From: DASZHJ01 sp035507155
GTDB lineage: Bacteria > Pseudomonadota > Alphaproteobacteria > ATCC43930 > CGMCC-115725
Reading direction: 5' to 3'
Assembly: GCA_035507155.1 (NCBI GenBank)
Contig: DATJOK010000229.1
Location: 1 to 46,435 of the forward strand
Length of the DNA stretch: 46,435 nt
The notes under the pieces were generated by a model. It did not search any database. It had not been told where the DNA came from and was given only the letters and a program-made list of their open reading frames with translations. Numbering within the stretch: position 1 is the stretch's first letter; every line of letters begins with the position of its first letter. Shown piece after piece: positions 24,261 through 32,498 of this stretch. The translations under genes were made by a program, and so were the position numbers.

Positions 24261-25081
24261 CAGACCACCTGGCTCAGGCGCACGAAGCGGTTGGTCGCCG
24301 CCATCGCCGCCATGACGATGACGATCTGGATCAGCGAGACCGCGGCAATCGTCGGATCGATCTTCCATTCGAGATACTGCAGGATCGCGATCGGCAGCGT
24401 GGTGGTGCCGGGCCCGACCAGGAACAGCGACAGCTCCAGATTGCCGAAGGAGACGGCGAAGCTGAACAGCGCGGCCGCCACCACGCCGGGGCGGATCGCC
24501 GGCAGCGTCACCTTGATCAGGGTCTGCATCCGGTTGGCGCCGAGGTTCATCGCCGCTTCCTCGATGCTGCGATCGATGCCGACGAGATTGGCGGCGATGA
24601 GCCGCACGGTCCAGGGGATGCTGATGAGGATATGGCCGAGGCCCAATCCCGCGACCGCCCCCGTCAGCGGCCAGTCGGTGGCGACCTCGACATCGACGAA
24701 GAAGAGGTAGAGCGCGGTGCCGATCACCACCGCCGGCACCACCAGGGGCGAGAGCAGCAGCGTATTGAGGAGCTCGCGCGCCGGCAGCTCCGCCCGCACC
24801 AGGGCGAGGCTGGCGGGAATGCCGAGCAGCAGGCCGCCGATGGTTGCCGCGAGCGCCACCTCGGTCGAGGTGACAAAGCCGTCGGCGAATTGCGGCTGCA
24901 GCCAGAGCTGGCTGAACCACTTGAAGGTATAGCCTTCCGGCGGGAAGGACAGGATCTCGTTGCTGAAGAAGCTGATCCAGCAAACGAAGAGGATCGGCAG
25001 CAGCATCAGCGCGAAGCAGAGCGCCGCCACGGCGCGGAGCGCCAGGCGGCCGAGTTCTCGCTGCAGCCGCGCTGGCGTCAC
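24260..25081 (-). CDS. ABC transporter permease, PotC-like
   Basis: A 273-residue permease with about six hydrophobic segments, beginning LALRAVAALCFALMLLPILFVCW. The EAA coupling loop is EAAMNLGANRMQTLIKVTLPAIRPG. Its start lies within the stop region of the amidohydrolase gene (25078-25081 overlap) and its stop overlaps the ATPase start, so the three genes are translationally coupled. Confidence 0.92.
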   Translation of the reverse strand: MTPARLQRELGRLALRAVAALCFALMLLPILFVCWISFFSNEILSFPPEGYTFKWFSQLWLQPQFADGFVTSTEVALAATIGGLLLGIPASLALVRAELPARELLNTLLLSPLVVPAVVIGTALYLFFVDVEVATDWPLTGAVAGLGLGHILISIPWTVRLIAANLVGIDRSIEEAAMNLGANRMQTLIKVTLPAIRPGVVAAALFSFAVSFGNLELSLFLVGPGTTTLPIAILQYLEWKIDPTIAAVSLIQIVIVMAAMAATNRFVRLSQVV

Positions 25082-26313
25082 CGGCCGAGCCGATTCTTGT
25101 GGAACCGGCCGCCTTTCATGATGGCGGCGAGGTGGGCCCCCTGCTCCTGGAAGAGGCCCAGGTCCTTGAGGGGATTGCCATCCACCACCAGCAGGTCGGC
25201 GAAGGCGCCGGGCGCGATCCGGCCGAGCTCGCTCTCCCGCCGGAGCAGGCGTGCGTTCACGGTGGTGGCCGAGCGGATGATCTCCATCGGCGACAGCACT
25301 TCCGAGCGGATCAGGAACTCGCGCGACTGGTCATTCTGCAGCGCCCCCAGCAGGTCGCTGCCATAGCCGATCGGCACGCCCGCGGCCTTGGCGGTCTCCA
25401 GCGAGCGGATGCCTGCCGCCAGCACCCTCTCGTTCTTCTCCAGGCTCACCGGCGGCAGGCCCAGGTCCTTTCCGCGCCGCTTCATCGCGTCATAGGCAAT
25501 GAGCGTCGGCACCAGGAAGGCGCCCTTCGCGCGCATCAACTGCGCGGTCTCTGCGTCGACGAAATTGCCGTGCTCGATGGTGCGCACGCCGCACTCGACG
25601 GCGCGGCGGATGGCGTCGGCGCCATAGGCGTGCGCCGCGCAATAGCTGCCCCAGGATTCGGTCTCGCCGGTCGCCGCCAGGATCTCCTCGCGGGTGAACT
25701 GGGTCGCCTCCAGCGGGTCGTGCGGCGAGGCGACGCCCCCCGACACCATCAACTTGATATGGTCGGCGCCCTTGCGCAGCTCGTCGCGCACCGCGTGCAG
25801 CATCTGCGGCACGCCGTCGGCGATGCGGGAGATATAGCCGACGCCGCTGCAGCAGGAGCACGGCGCGTCGCTCTCGGTGCGCTTGCGGAAATCGCCGTGG
25901 CCGCCAGTCTGGCTGATGCTCTGTCCGGCGATGAAGAGCCGCGGCCCCACCATCTGGCCGGTCTCCACCGCCTCGCGGATGCCCCAGTCGGCGCCGCCGG
26001 TGTCGCGCACGGTGGTGAAGCCGCGGTCGAGCATGGCGCGCATCAGCGGCCCGGCCCGCGCCGCCATCAGGGTGATCGGCATCTCCGCCATGCGGCCGAT
26101 ATTGACCTCGGAGAGATAGACGTGGATGTGGGCGTCGATCAGGCCCGGCATCAGGGTCTTGCCGCCGACGTCGATCACCTCGGCCGCGGCGGCGCGGATC
26201 GGGCGCTCGGAGACCTCGCGGATGCGGTCGTCCTCGACCAGCACGCTGATGCCGTCCTGGAGGTCGTTTGCCTCGGGATCGAGCAGGCGGCAGTTTTGGA
26301 ATAGGACGAGCAT
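25078..26313 (-). CDS. Metal-dependent amidohydrolase, imidazolonepropionase/Xaa-Pro dipeptidase-like
   Basis: 411 residues from the ATG at 26313 (ribosome binding site GGGAG); the longer frame to 26433 has an implausible N-terminus. Metal ligands are GLIDAHIHVYL (HxH), a likely carbamylated lysine in ADHIKLMVSGGVASP, histidines in AAHAYGADAI and TIEHGNF, and aspartate in GYGSDLLGAL. A cysteine cluster PCSCCSG near residue 150 is unusual-looking, and I cannot say if it binds metal. As first gene of an operon with a polyamine/opine-type importer, it probably hydrolyses an imported amide or peptide-like compound. Confidence 0.88.
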   Translation of the reverse strand: MLVLFQNCRLLDPEANDLQDGISVLVEDDRIREVSERPIRAAAAEVIDVGGKTLMPGLIDAHIHVYLSEVNIGRMAEMPITLMAARAGPLMRAMLDRGFTTVRDTGGADWGIREAVETGQMVGPRLFIAGQSISQTGGHGDFRKRTESDAPCSCCSGVGYISRIADGVPQMLHAVRDELRKGADHIKLMVSGGVASPHDPLEATQFTREEILAATGETESWGSYCAAHAYGADAIRRAVECGVRTIEHGNFVDAETAQLMRAKGAFLVPTLIAYDAMKRRGKDLGLPPVSLEKNERVLAAGIRSLETAKAAGVPIGYGSDLLGALQNDQSREFLIRSEVLSPMEIIRSATTVNARLLRRESELGRIAPGAFADLLVVDGNPLKDLGLFQEQGAHLAAIMKGGRFHKNRLGR

Positions 26314-26504
26314 CCGAGATCTCCCTGCAACAGCGGGCATCCGCGCCGAGGAACCGGAAGCAGGATGCATTCTTCGGGCCAGCCGGCGCGATACTAGTGC
26401 GACCGATGCCGCTTCACCAAGGGGGTCCGGCATTGCCGCGCGGATAGCGGCCCCTTAGTCTCGCAGCTGCGGGCGGCGCTGCCCGTCTCGAAGGGAGGAT
26501 GCCG

Positions 26505-27278
26505 ATGCCGCAGCTCAAGGGAAAGGTCGCCTGGATCACCGGAGCCGGCAGCGGCATCGGCGAGGCCGCGGCGCTGGCGATTGCCGGCGAGGGCGCGACG
26601 GTGGTGCTGACCGGCCGTCGCCGAGATCCGCTGGAGAAGGTTGCCGGGCGCATCCGCGATGCGGGCGGCACCGCTCATGTGCAGCCCGGCGACCTCATGG
26701 ACGCGCGCGCTGTGGAGAGGATCGCCGCTTTCATCAAGGAGACGCTCGGCCGGCTCGACATCCTCGTCAACAATGCCGGCCTCAACATCCTCGAGCGCGA
26801 CTGGAAGCGGCTGACGCCAGCCGGCGTCGACGAGCTGATCAAGGGGAATCTCAGCAGCGCCTTCTATGTCGTCACCGCCGCGCTGCCGATGATGCGCGCG
26901 CAGAAGGACGGCGTGCTGATCCACACCGCCTCGCGCGCCGGGCGCTGGGTGCACCCCATGAGCGGTCCCGGCTACACCGCCGCCAAGCACGGCGTCGTCG
27001 CCATGAGCCACAGCATCAACATGGAGGAGTGCGTCAATGGCATCCGCTCCTGCGTGGTCTGCCCTGGCGAGGTGGCGACGCCGATCCTCGACAAGCGCCC
27101 GGTGCCGGTGAGCGCCGAGGAGCGTGCCAGGATGGTGCAGCCGGAGGACTGCGGCGATCTCATCCGCTACGTCGCCTGCCTGCCCCGGCATGTCTGCATC
27201 GACGAGGTGGTGATCAGCCCGACCTGGAACCGTGGCTACGTCGCGGCCCTTTCGGCGCCGGCGGTGGCGAGGCGGTAG
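26505..27278 (+). CDS. Short-chain dehydrogenase/reductase
   Basis: A 257-residue SDR with complete classical motifs: cofactor loop WITGAGSGIGEAAAL, NNAG in LDILVNNAGLN, and catalytic Ser plus YTAAK in SGPGYTAAKHGVVAMS. The first ATG at 26499 overlaps the ribosome binding site GGGAGG, so the ATG at 26505 (MPQLKGKVAWITG) is the likely start. The C-terminal part PTWNRGYV is close to the clavaldehyde dehydrogenase-like NADP group. It is divergent from the amidohydrolase operon. Confidence 0.92.
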   Translation: MPQLKGKVAWITGAGSGIGEAAALAIAGEGATVVLTGRRRDPLEKVAGRIRDAGGTAHVQPGDLMDARAVERIAAFIKETLGRLDILVNNAGLNILERDWKRLTPAGVDELIKGNLSSAFYVVTAALPMMRAQKDGVLIHTASRAGRWVHPMSGPGYTAAKHGVVAMSHSINMEECVNGIRSCVVCPGEVATPILDKRPVPVSAEERARMVQPEDCGDLIRYVACLPRHVCIDEVVISPTWNRGYVAALSAPAVARR

Positions 27279-27316
27279 GCGCCGCTGGTCGGAAGCCGCG
27301 GCATGCGGAGCTGCTT

Positions 27317-27655
27317 ATGGCGATGCCGACGCTCATCGGACCGAAGGACCTGACGCGGGACGTCGTCGACGAGGAGTTTCCGCGCAAGACGGCCGGCGCC
27401 TACGTGATCGGCACGCGCGACCTCGATCAAGTCATGCGGGTTCCCTATGCCGGTCGCTCCGACGACGATATCGCAAATCGACTCAAAGTGCATATTGGCA
27501 ACTACGAAGCCTTCTCATACGTGGTCGCGGACTCGCCGAAGCAGGCATTCGAGCTGCACTGCGAGATCTATCACGCGCTGATGCCGTCGAAAAACACGCG
27601 TCACCCCCACAAGCCCGCAGGGGTCGACTGCATCTGCCCGGTCTGCGGCAAGTAG
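27317..27655 (+). CDS. Small GIY-YIG-like protein with C-terminal cysteine motif
   Basis: 112 residues (GGAG ribosome binding site 6 bases before the ATG at 27317; 27323 is also possible). Residues about 27-90 align by eye with a GIY-YIG nuclease domain. GAYVIGTRD is the GIY part, VPYAGRSDDDIANRLKVHI the YIG part with its catalytic Arg, and QAFELHCEIYHAL holds the expected Glu. The tail is HPHKPAGVDCICPVCGK, with three cysteines that could bind zinc. The C-terminal metal site is unusual for this fold. It follows the SDR by 38 bases. Confidence 0.6.
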   Translation: MAMPTLIGPKDLTRDVVDEEFPRKTAGAYVIGTRDLDQVMRVPYAGRSDDDIANRLKVHIGNYEAFSYVVADSPKQAFELHCEIYHALMPSKNTRHPHKPAGVDCICPVCGK

Positions 27656-27660
27656 CGCGG

Positions 27661-28599
27661 CTACCCGCCGATCGCGCCCTGGGTGTTGACGTAGAGCGCG
27701 TAGATCGACTGGCTCCCCGCCATGAAGAGCCGGTTGCGCTTGACGCCGCCGAAGCAGAGGTTGGCGGCGCGCTCGGGAAGGCCGATATGGCCGATGGGCT
27801 CGCCGGCGGGATTGAAGATGCGTACGCCGTCGAGCTCGCTGTTGCCCATGCCCCATCCGGCCCAAAGATTGCCGTCGACATCGCAGCGAAAGCCGTCGGG
27901 CGTGCCGTCACCGGCATGGATGTGGATCCTGCCGTTGGCGAGCCGGGTGCCGTCGGCGACCACGTCATAGACCCAGATGTTGCGCGGCACGGTGCCGGAC
28001 TCGACGATGTACATCTTCGTCTCGTCCGGCGAGAAGCAGAGCCCGTTCGGGCGGTTGATCTCGCCGGTGACGGCCGTCGCCTTGCCGGTCTTGCCGTCCA
28101 CCCGATAGACGTTGGTGGGGAGTTCCTGCTCGTCCACATGGCCCTCGTAATTGCCGAGGATGCCGAAGGGCGGATCGGTGAACCAGATCGAGCCGTCCGA
28201 CTTCACCACCACGTCGTTGGGGCTGTTGAGCCGCTTGCCCTCGAAGCGGTCGAGGATGACGGTGATGGTGCCGTCATACTCCGTGCGGGTGACGCGGCGC
28301 GTGTCATGCTCGCAGGTGACGAGCCGGCCTTGACGGTCGCGGGTATTGCCGTTGGCGTTGTTGGAGGGCCGGCGGAAATCGCTGATCGCGCCAGTGGACT
28401 CCTCCCACTTCACGATCCGATTGTTGGGGATGTCGCTGCAGAGGAGATAGCGGCCGTCGCCGAACCAGACCGGCCCCTCTGCCCAGCGCAGCCCGGTGGC
28501 GAGGCGCTCCACCGCCGCCAGCGTCACCCGGTACCTGGTGAAGCTCGGGTCGAGGATCCGGACCGCCGGATCGGGGTAGTGGGTCGCAGGCTGCCACAT
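27661..28599 (-). CDS. SMP-30/gluconolactonase family lactonase
   Basis: 312 residues from the ATG at 28599 (GGAG 8 bases upstream); upstream in-frame sequence is arginine- and serine-rich shadow. This is a six-bladed beta-propeller with the metal/active-site blocks RWAEGPVWFGDGRYLLCSD (blade 1 Glu), NANGNTRDRQGRLVTCEHD, LNSPNDVVVKSDGSIWFTDP (Asn/Asp pair) and RPNGLCFSPDE. Members hydrolyse sugar or other lactones with a divalent metal. It follows a branched-chain-type binding protein by 85 bases on the same strand. It ends 5 bases from the convergent GIY-YIG-like gene. Confidence 0.9.
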   Translation of the reverse strand: MWQPATHYPDPAVRILDPSFTRYRVTLAAVERLATGLRWAEGPVWFGDGRYLLCSDIPNNRIVKWEESTGAISDFRRPSNNANGNTRDRQGRLVTCEHDTRRVTRTEYDGTITVILDRFEGKRLNSPNDVVVKSDGSIWFTDPPFGILGNYEGHVDEQELPTNVYRVDGKTGKATAVTGEINRPNGLCFSPDETKMYIVESGTVPRNIWVYDVVADGTRLANGRIHIHAGDGTPDGFRCDVDGNLWAGWGMGNSELDGVRIFNPAGEPIGHIGLPERAANLCFGGVKRNRLFMAGSQSIYALYVNTQGAIGG

Positions 28600-28684
28600 C
28601 GGATCGGCTCCGTCGGAAAAGATCGGGCGCGCGCCACCCGTCGGCGGCGCGCGCCCAGCATATCGCCAGCCTCGTGCGAAGTCC

Positions 28685-29944
28685 CTACCGCTTGATGTCG
28701 GAATAGGGATAGACGAGGTCGCCGGTCTTGTACTCCGGCGGGTAGAGCACGGGCGTCTTCTCGCCGGTGCGGAACTGCTCCACATCGCCGTCCTTGACGT
28801 CGCGGAACTGCACGAACAGCACCCTGGGCTTCGCCCATTCGCCGTTCGCCGCGAAAGCGACGTCGCCAACGATGGTGTGGAAGGTGTTCTTGTGGATGTA
28901 GTCGGCGATCTTGCCCTGGTCGAGGCTGCCGACCTTGGTCACCGCCTCGCCGAGGATCTGCATCTCCGCATAGGCGAAGGGCGGCAGGTAGTAGCCGAGG
29001 GGATCGACGCCCTCCTTCTTGGCGCGCTCCTGGTAGCGGCTCAGGAACTCGTCGATGCCGGGGAATTTCATCGTCTTCACCGGCTCGTAGACGTCATAGG
29101 CGACGACGCCGTTGAGGAGGTGGCCGAGCTGCACCTTGATCGGCGTGAAGGCGAGGCCGATCATACCGCCGCCGAACATCTTGGGCTTGAGCCCCACCTC
29201 GTTCGCGGCGCGCACCATGCCGACGGAGTCCGGCGGATACGAGGCAACGTAGACCACGTCGGGATTGGTGGCCTGGATCGCGCGCACGATCGGCGTGTAA
29301 TCCGTGGTGTTGGGCGGGTAGGTCTTGTCGTAGACCACCTTGAGGCCGAGCTTCTTCACCGTCTCGCGGGCGCCCTGCAGCGAGTTCTGCGAGTATTCCG
29401 CGTCGGCGCCCACCAGCGCGATGGTCTGCGGCTTCGGGTTCATCGTCATCGCCGTCTCCAGGAAGCCCTGGGACGGACCGTGCTTGGTGTCGGTGCCGTT
29501 GGGCAGGATCTGGAAATAGCGGGGATAGTTGAAGGTGTCGTTCACCCCGGTACCGAAGAGGGCCATGAAGACCAGGTTGCGCTGCATCACGATCGGCATC
29601 GCCGGCGCGATCTGGTTGGTGGCGTAAGAGGAGATCACCAGGTCGACCTTGTCGATCTCCAGCAGCTTCGTATAGATCCCCGGCACCGCGGAGGGGCTGG
29701 ACTGGTCGTCGTAGTAGACGAGCTGCACCGGCCGGCCCAGGAGGCCGCCCTTGGCGTTGACGTCCTCGCTCCAGATCTGCAGCGCCAGCAGCGCCGGCTT
29801 GCCGCCGCCGGCGAGACCGCCGGTCAAAGACATGCTGAGGCCGATCTTGATGGGATCGGCAGCCTGCGCCGGCATGGCGGCGGCGATGGCGACGAGCAGG
29901 CCCAGCACGAGAGCGTGGATGGGCCGTAACAGAGACCGTCTCAT
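28685..29944 (-). CDS. ABC transporter substrate-binding protein, branched-chain amino acid type
   Basis: 419 residues with a Sec signal peptide (LVLGLLVAIAAAMPAQAA) and the usual fold start DPIKIGLSMSLTGGLAGGGKP. The ribosome binding site is AGGGAGGAAGCACCT. It is an orphan: no Liv permease or ATPase adjoins it, although a complete Liv system lies 5 kb away. The SMP-30 lactonase gene follows, so the ligand may be a lactone or sugar acid; that is inference. Confidence 0.92.
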   Translation of the reverse strand: MRRSLLRPIHALVLGLLVAIAAAMPAQAADPIKIGLSMSLTGGLAGGGKPALLALQIWSEDVNAKGGLLGRPVQLVYYDDQSSPSAVPGIYTKLLEIDKVDLVISSYATNQIAPAMPIVMQRNLVFMALFGTGVNDTFNYPRYFQILPNGTDTKHGPSQGFLETAMTMNPKPQTIALVGADAEYSQNSLQGARETVKKLGLKVVYDKTYPPNTTDYTPIVRAIQATNPDVVYVASYPPDSVGMVRAANEVGLKPKMFGGGMIGLAFTPIKVQLGHLLNGVVAYDVYEPVKTMKFPGIDEFLSRYQERAKKEGVDPLGYYLPPFAYAEMQILGEAVTKVGSLDQGKIADYIHKNTFHTIVGDVAFAANGEWAKPRVLFVQFRDVKDGDVEQFRTGEKTPVLYPPEYKTGDLVYPYSDIKR

Positions 29945-29980
29945 AGGTGCTTCCTCCCTCTGATCATTCGATCGTTATCT

Positions 29981-30095
29981 CTTCTCCCTCTCCGCCGGGG
30001 CGGAGAGGATTGGGGCGAGGTGGGAAGCCCGGTGCTTCCCAATGCCGCCCACCTCATCCTAAATCCTTCTCCCCTCGAAAGCGGGCGGAGAAGGA
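29981..30095. repeat. Palindromic intergenic repeat (CCCTCTCC class)
   Basis: CCTCTCCGCC-GGGGCGGAGAGG forms an inner hairpin, and CCTTCTCC...GGAGAAGG gives terminal symmetry over about 115 bases. The same class is at 22013-22082. It separates the amidohydrolase gene from the substrate-binding gene on the same strand and may end or attenuate transcription. Confidence 0.6.
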
Positions 30096-30105
30096 CTTTA
30101 TAGCA

Positions 30106-31458
30106 TCAGTGCATCCCTCCTACCGTCGCGACGATCCGCCGGCTGGCCTCCGCCAGCTGCCCTTTGCGGCGCGCCAGATCGGGATAGAGCAGTTTTCCCG
30201 CCCGCTTCATCACCCGGCCGGCCACCAGCACGGTCTCCACATTGGCAATGCCGGCGTGGAGCACGATGGCGGCGACCGGGTCGGTCACCGGAAAGAGGTT
30301 GAGCGCATCGGCGTCCAGCAGCACGACATCCGCCTGCTTCCCCGGCGCCAGCGAGCCAATCCGGTGCTCGAGGCCCAGCATGGCGGCGCCATTGATGGTG
30401 GCCCATTCCAGCGCCTCGCGCGCCTCGACGGTGACGCGGGTTGGGCCGAGCCCGGTCTCGCGGCGGATCGCCAGGCTGTCGGCATGGCGGAGCGCCTGCA
30501 GCGCCACCCGCGTCACCGTGAACATGTCGCCGCCGATCAGGGATTCGATGTCGACGCCGAGGGTCGGCCTGGCGCCGAGCTTCCGGAGCGGCCCGGTGAG
30601 GCAATCGCCATAGCCCATCTGCAGCTCGATGTCCGGCGTCACCGTGACGGTCGCGCCGGCGCCGGCGAGCCCTTTCAGCGTCTCGAAGTCGATGCTGTTG
30701 CCGTGTACGATGTTGACGTGGCCGTCGATCAGGCCCTCGCTCAGCAGGCGCGGGAAGCCATCCGGCACCAGCATCTTGCCGCCGCCCACATGCATGCTGA
30801 CCAGCATGCCCATCTCGCGCGCGAGCTTGAGGTCGGCGCGGCTCACCTCGTAGGTGGAGTAGGCGGGGCCCAGCACCGCCATGCCCAGCGTCACCAGCGC
30901 GTCCTTGGATGGCAGGCGCTCGCGGGCGAGGCGCTCGATCTCGGCGCGGGGATGCGGGATCTCGCTGAAATGCCGCTGGCCGGGCTTCGGATCGGGTTTC
31001 GGCGAGCCGTGCAGGAAGACGGCGCGGATGCCGGACTCCTGCAGCGCGTCGATGGCGCGCTCCGTATGCGCCGGCGTCGGATTGTTGTGGCACCAGTCGA
31101 CGAGGGTCGTGGTGCCGGAATGGAGCTGGTTGAGCGCGCCCACCAGGGTCGAGACGTGGATGTCCTCGGGCGTGAAGGCGGGCGCCACCGCCGCGTGCAT
31201 GTTGTGGAGGTATTCGAGGATGGTCCAGTTGGCAGCGATGCCGCGGAGCGCCGTCTGCCAGGTGTGCTGATGCGCGTTGACGAAGCCTGGCATGACGATG
31301 CGGCCGGCGGCATCGATCACCTCGGCATCACCGGCGTCGATCGCCGGCGCCACCGCGGCGATGCGGTCGTCCTCGATCAGGAGATCGCCCTTCGGCAGAT
31401 CGGGCACGCCCCGATCCATGGTAACGATCGTGCCGGACTTGATCAGCAGGCGGCGCAT
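30106..31458 (-). CDS. Amidohydrolase family protein (chlorohydrolase/cytosine deaminase-like)
   Basis: 450 residues from the ATG at 31458 (MRRLLIKSGTIV); a TTG at 31476 is less likely. Metal ligands and landmarks are GFVNAHQHTWQTALRG (HxH), SMHVGGGK (His), NIVHGNSIDFETL (His) and GVDIESLIGGD (Asp). The order and spacing match the ATZ/TRZ/cytosine-deaminase branch of the amidohydrolase superfamily. It likely deaminates or dechlorinates a heterocycle, or hydrolyses an amidine, but the substrate is unknown. Confidence 0.88.
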   Translation of the reverse strand: MRRLLIKSGTIVTMDRGVPDLPKGDLLIEDDRIAAVAPAIDAGDAEVIDAAGRIVMPGFVNAHQHTWQTALRGIAANWTILEYLHNMHAAVAPAFTPEDIHVSTLVGALNQLHSGTTTLVDWCHNNPTPAHTERAIDALQESGIRAVFLHGSPKPDPKPGQRHFSEIPHPRAEIERLARERLPSKDALVTLGMAVLGPAYSTYEVSRADLKLAREMGMLVSMHVGGGKMLVPDGFPRLLSEGLIDGHVNIVHGNSIDFETLKGLAGAGATVTVTPDIELQMGYGDCLTGPLRKLGARPTLGVDIESLIGGDMFTVTRVALQALRHADSLAIRRETGLGPTRVTVEAREALEWATINGAAMLGLEHRIGSLAPGKQADVVLLDADALNLFPVTDPVAAIVLHAGIANVETVLVAGRVMKRAGKLLYPDLARRKGQLAEASRRIVATVGGMH

Positions 31459-31535
31459 CGGTGGGCGAGATCCCAATCGCAGGAGAGACGAATGTCTTAA
31501 GTTAGCATGCGATCAGGACCTGGGGAAATATGGTG

Positions 31536-31653
31536 GCGTCCTTCGAGACGGCCGCTATTGCGGCCTCCTCAGGATGAGGTCCTTTCTTACCGCCATCCTC
31601 CAACGGTCCTCAGCCTGAGGATCGCGCCTTGGCGCGCGTCTCGAAAGACGCAC
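31536..31653. repeat. Long inverted repeat of the GCGTCCTTCGA class
   Basis: GCGTCCTTCGAGACG at the left pairs with CGTCTCGAAAGACGC at the right, with CTCCTCAGGATGAGG and CCTCAGCCTGAGG arms inside. Related copies lie at 42060-42178 and 44502-44620. It fills most of the 213-base gap between the amidohydrolase start and the crotonase end. Such elements are common intergenic palindromes in Bradyrhizobium-like and other alphaproteobacteria and probably fold in RNA. Confidence 0.7.
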
Positions 31654-31670
31654 GATGCCGATGCAAGCGC

Positions 31671-32480
31671 TCAGATCACGCTGTCCGGCGGGAAGTTGGG
31701 CGTGCGCTTCTCCTTGATCGCCTTCACCCCCTCCGGCAGCTCGGCGCCGTCGAAGCCGAGAAATTCCAGCGCCAGGGAGGCGTCGAAACTGGGGCCGGCG
31801 CTCCTCAGCCAGTTGTTGAGGGCGTATTTGGTCCAGCGGATGGCGCTCTGGGCACCCTCGGCGAGGCGCACGGCGACGTCGAGGGAGCGGCGCTCCAGCT
31901 CGGCGTCGGGCACCGCGAGGGAGACGAGGCCGATGCGCTCCGCCTCCTCGCCGGTGACGGGCTCGCAGAGCAGCAGGTGGTATTTGGCCTTCGCCATGCC
32001 GCAGAGCAGCGGCCAGATGATGACCGCGTGATCGCCGGCCGCGACGCCGAGCTTGGTGTGGCCGTCGATGAGGCGCGCTGATTTCGCCGCGATCGAGATG
32101 TCGGCGAGGATCGCCAGCACCAGTCCGGCGCCGACGGCGGTGCCGTTGATGGCGGAGACGATCGGCTTGCTGCAGTTGATGACGTTGTAGACCATGTCGC
32201 GCGCCTCGCGCCACACATGCATCCGCGTCGCGAAATCGGCGATCATCCGGTCGACGAGGCCGAGATCGCCGCCGGCAGAGAAGGCCTTGCCGGCGCCGGT
32301 CAGCAGCACCGCGTTGACGCTGGGATCGGCGTCGATCTCCGGCCAGATCGTCGCCAAGGATGAATGCATGGCGGCGTCGGTGGCGTTCAATTTCTCCGGC
32401 CGGTTCATGGTGAGGCGCAGAACCCGGGGATGCGGCCGGTCGATCAGCAGGCCCTCGAAGCGGCGATAGCGGTCGTCCAT
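31671..32480 (-). CDS. Crotonase/enoyl-CoA hydratase superfamily protein, atypical active site
   Basis: A 269-residue crotonase-fold protein. The CoA-binding oxyanion-hole segment is AFSAGGDL (about residues 66-73) and INGTAVGAGLVLAILADI. Aligned without gaps (from memory) to rat hydratase, the catalytic Glu144 corresponds to Val121 and Glu164 to His141. Both canonical glutamates are therefore replaced. It is the last gene of the Liv/acyl-CoA operon, 18 bases after the acyl-CoA synthetase gene. It may catalyse a different crotonase reaction such as isomerisation, hydrolysis or ring opening. Confidence 0.88.
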   Translation of the reverse strand: MDDRYRRFEGLLIDRPHPRVLRLTMNRPEKLNATDAAMHSSLATIWPEIDADPSVNAVLLTGAGKAFSAGGDLGLVDRMIADFATRMHVWREARDMVYNVINCSKPIVSAINGTAVGAGLVLAILADISIAAKSARLIDGHTKLGVAAGDHAVIIWPLLCGMAKAKYHLLLCEPVTGEEAERIGLVSLAVPDAELERRSLDVAVRLAEGAQSAIRWTKYALNNWLRSAGPSFDASLALEFLGFDGAELPEGVKAIKEKRTPNFPPDSVI

Positions 32481-32498
32481 GTCAGCTCCTGAAATGAT

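Noticed and set aside
23211..24983. A 590-codon frame apparently fusing a permease with an ABC ATPase.
   Set aside because: The first 240 codons are an out-of-frame reading of the PotC-like gene; the real ATPase starts at 24260 with an ATGA overlap.
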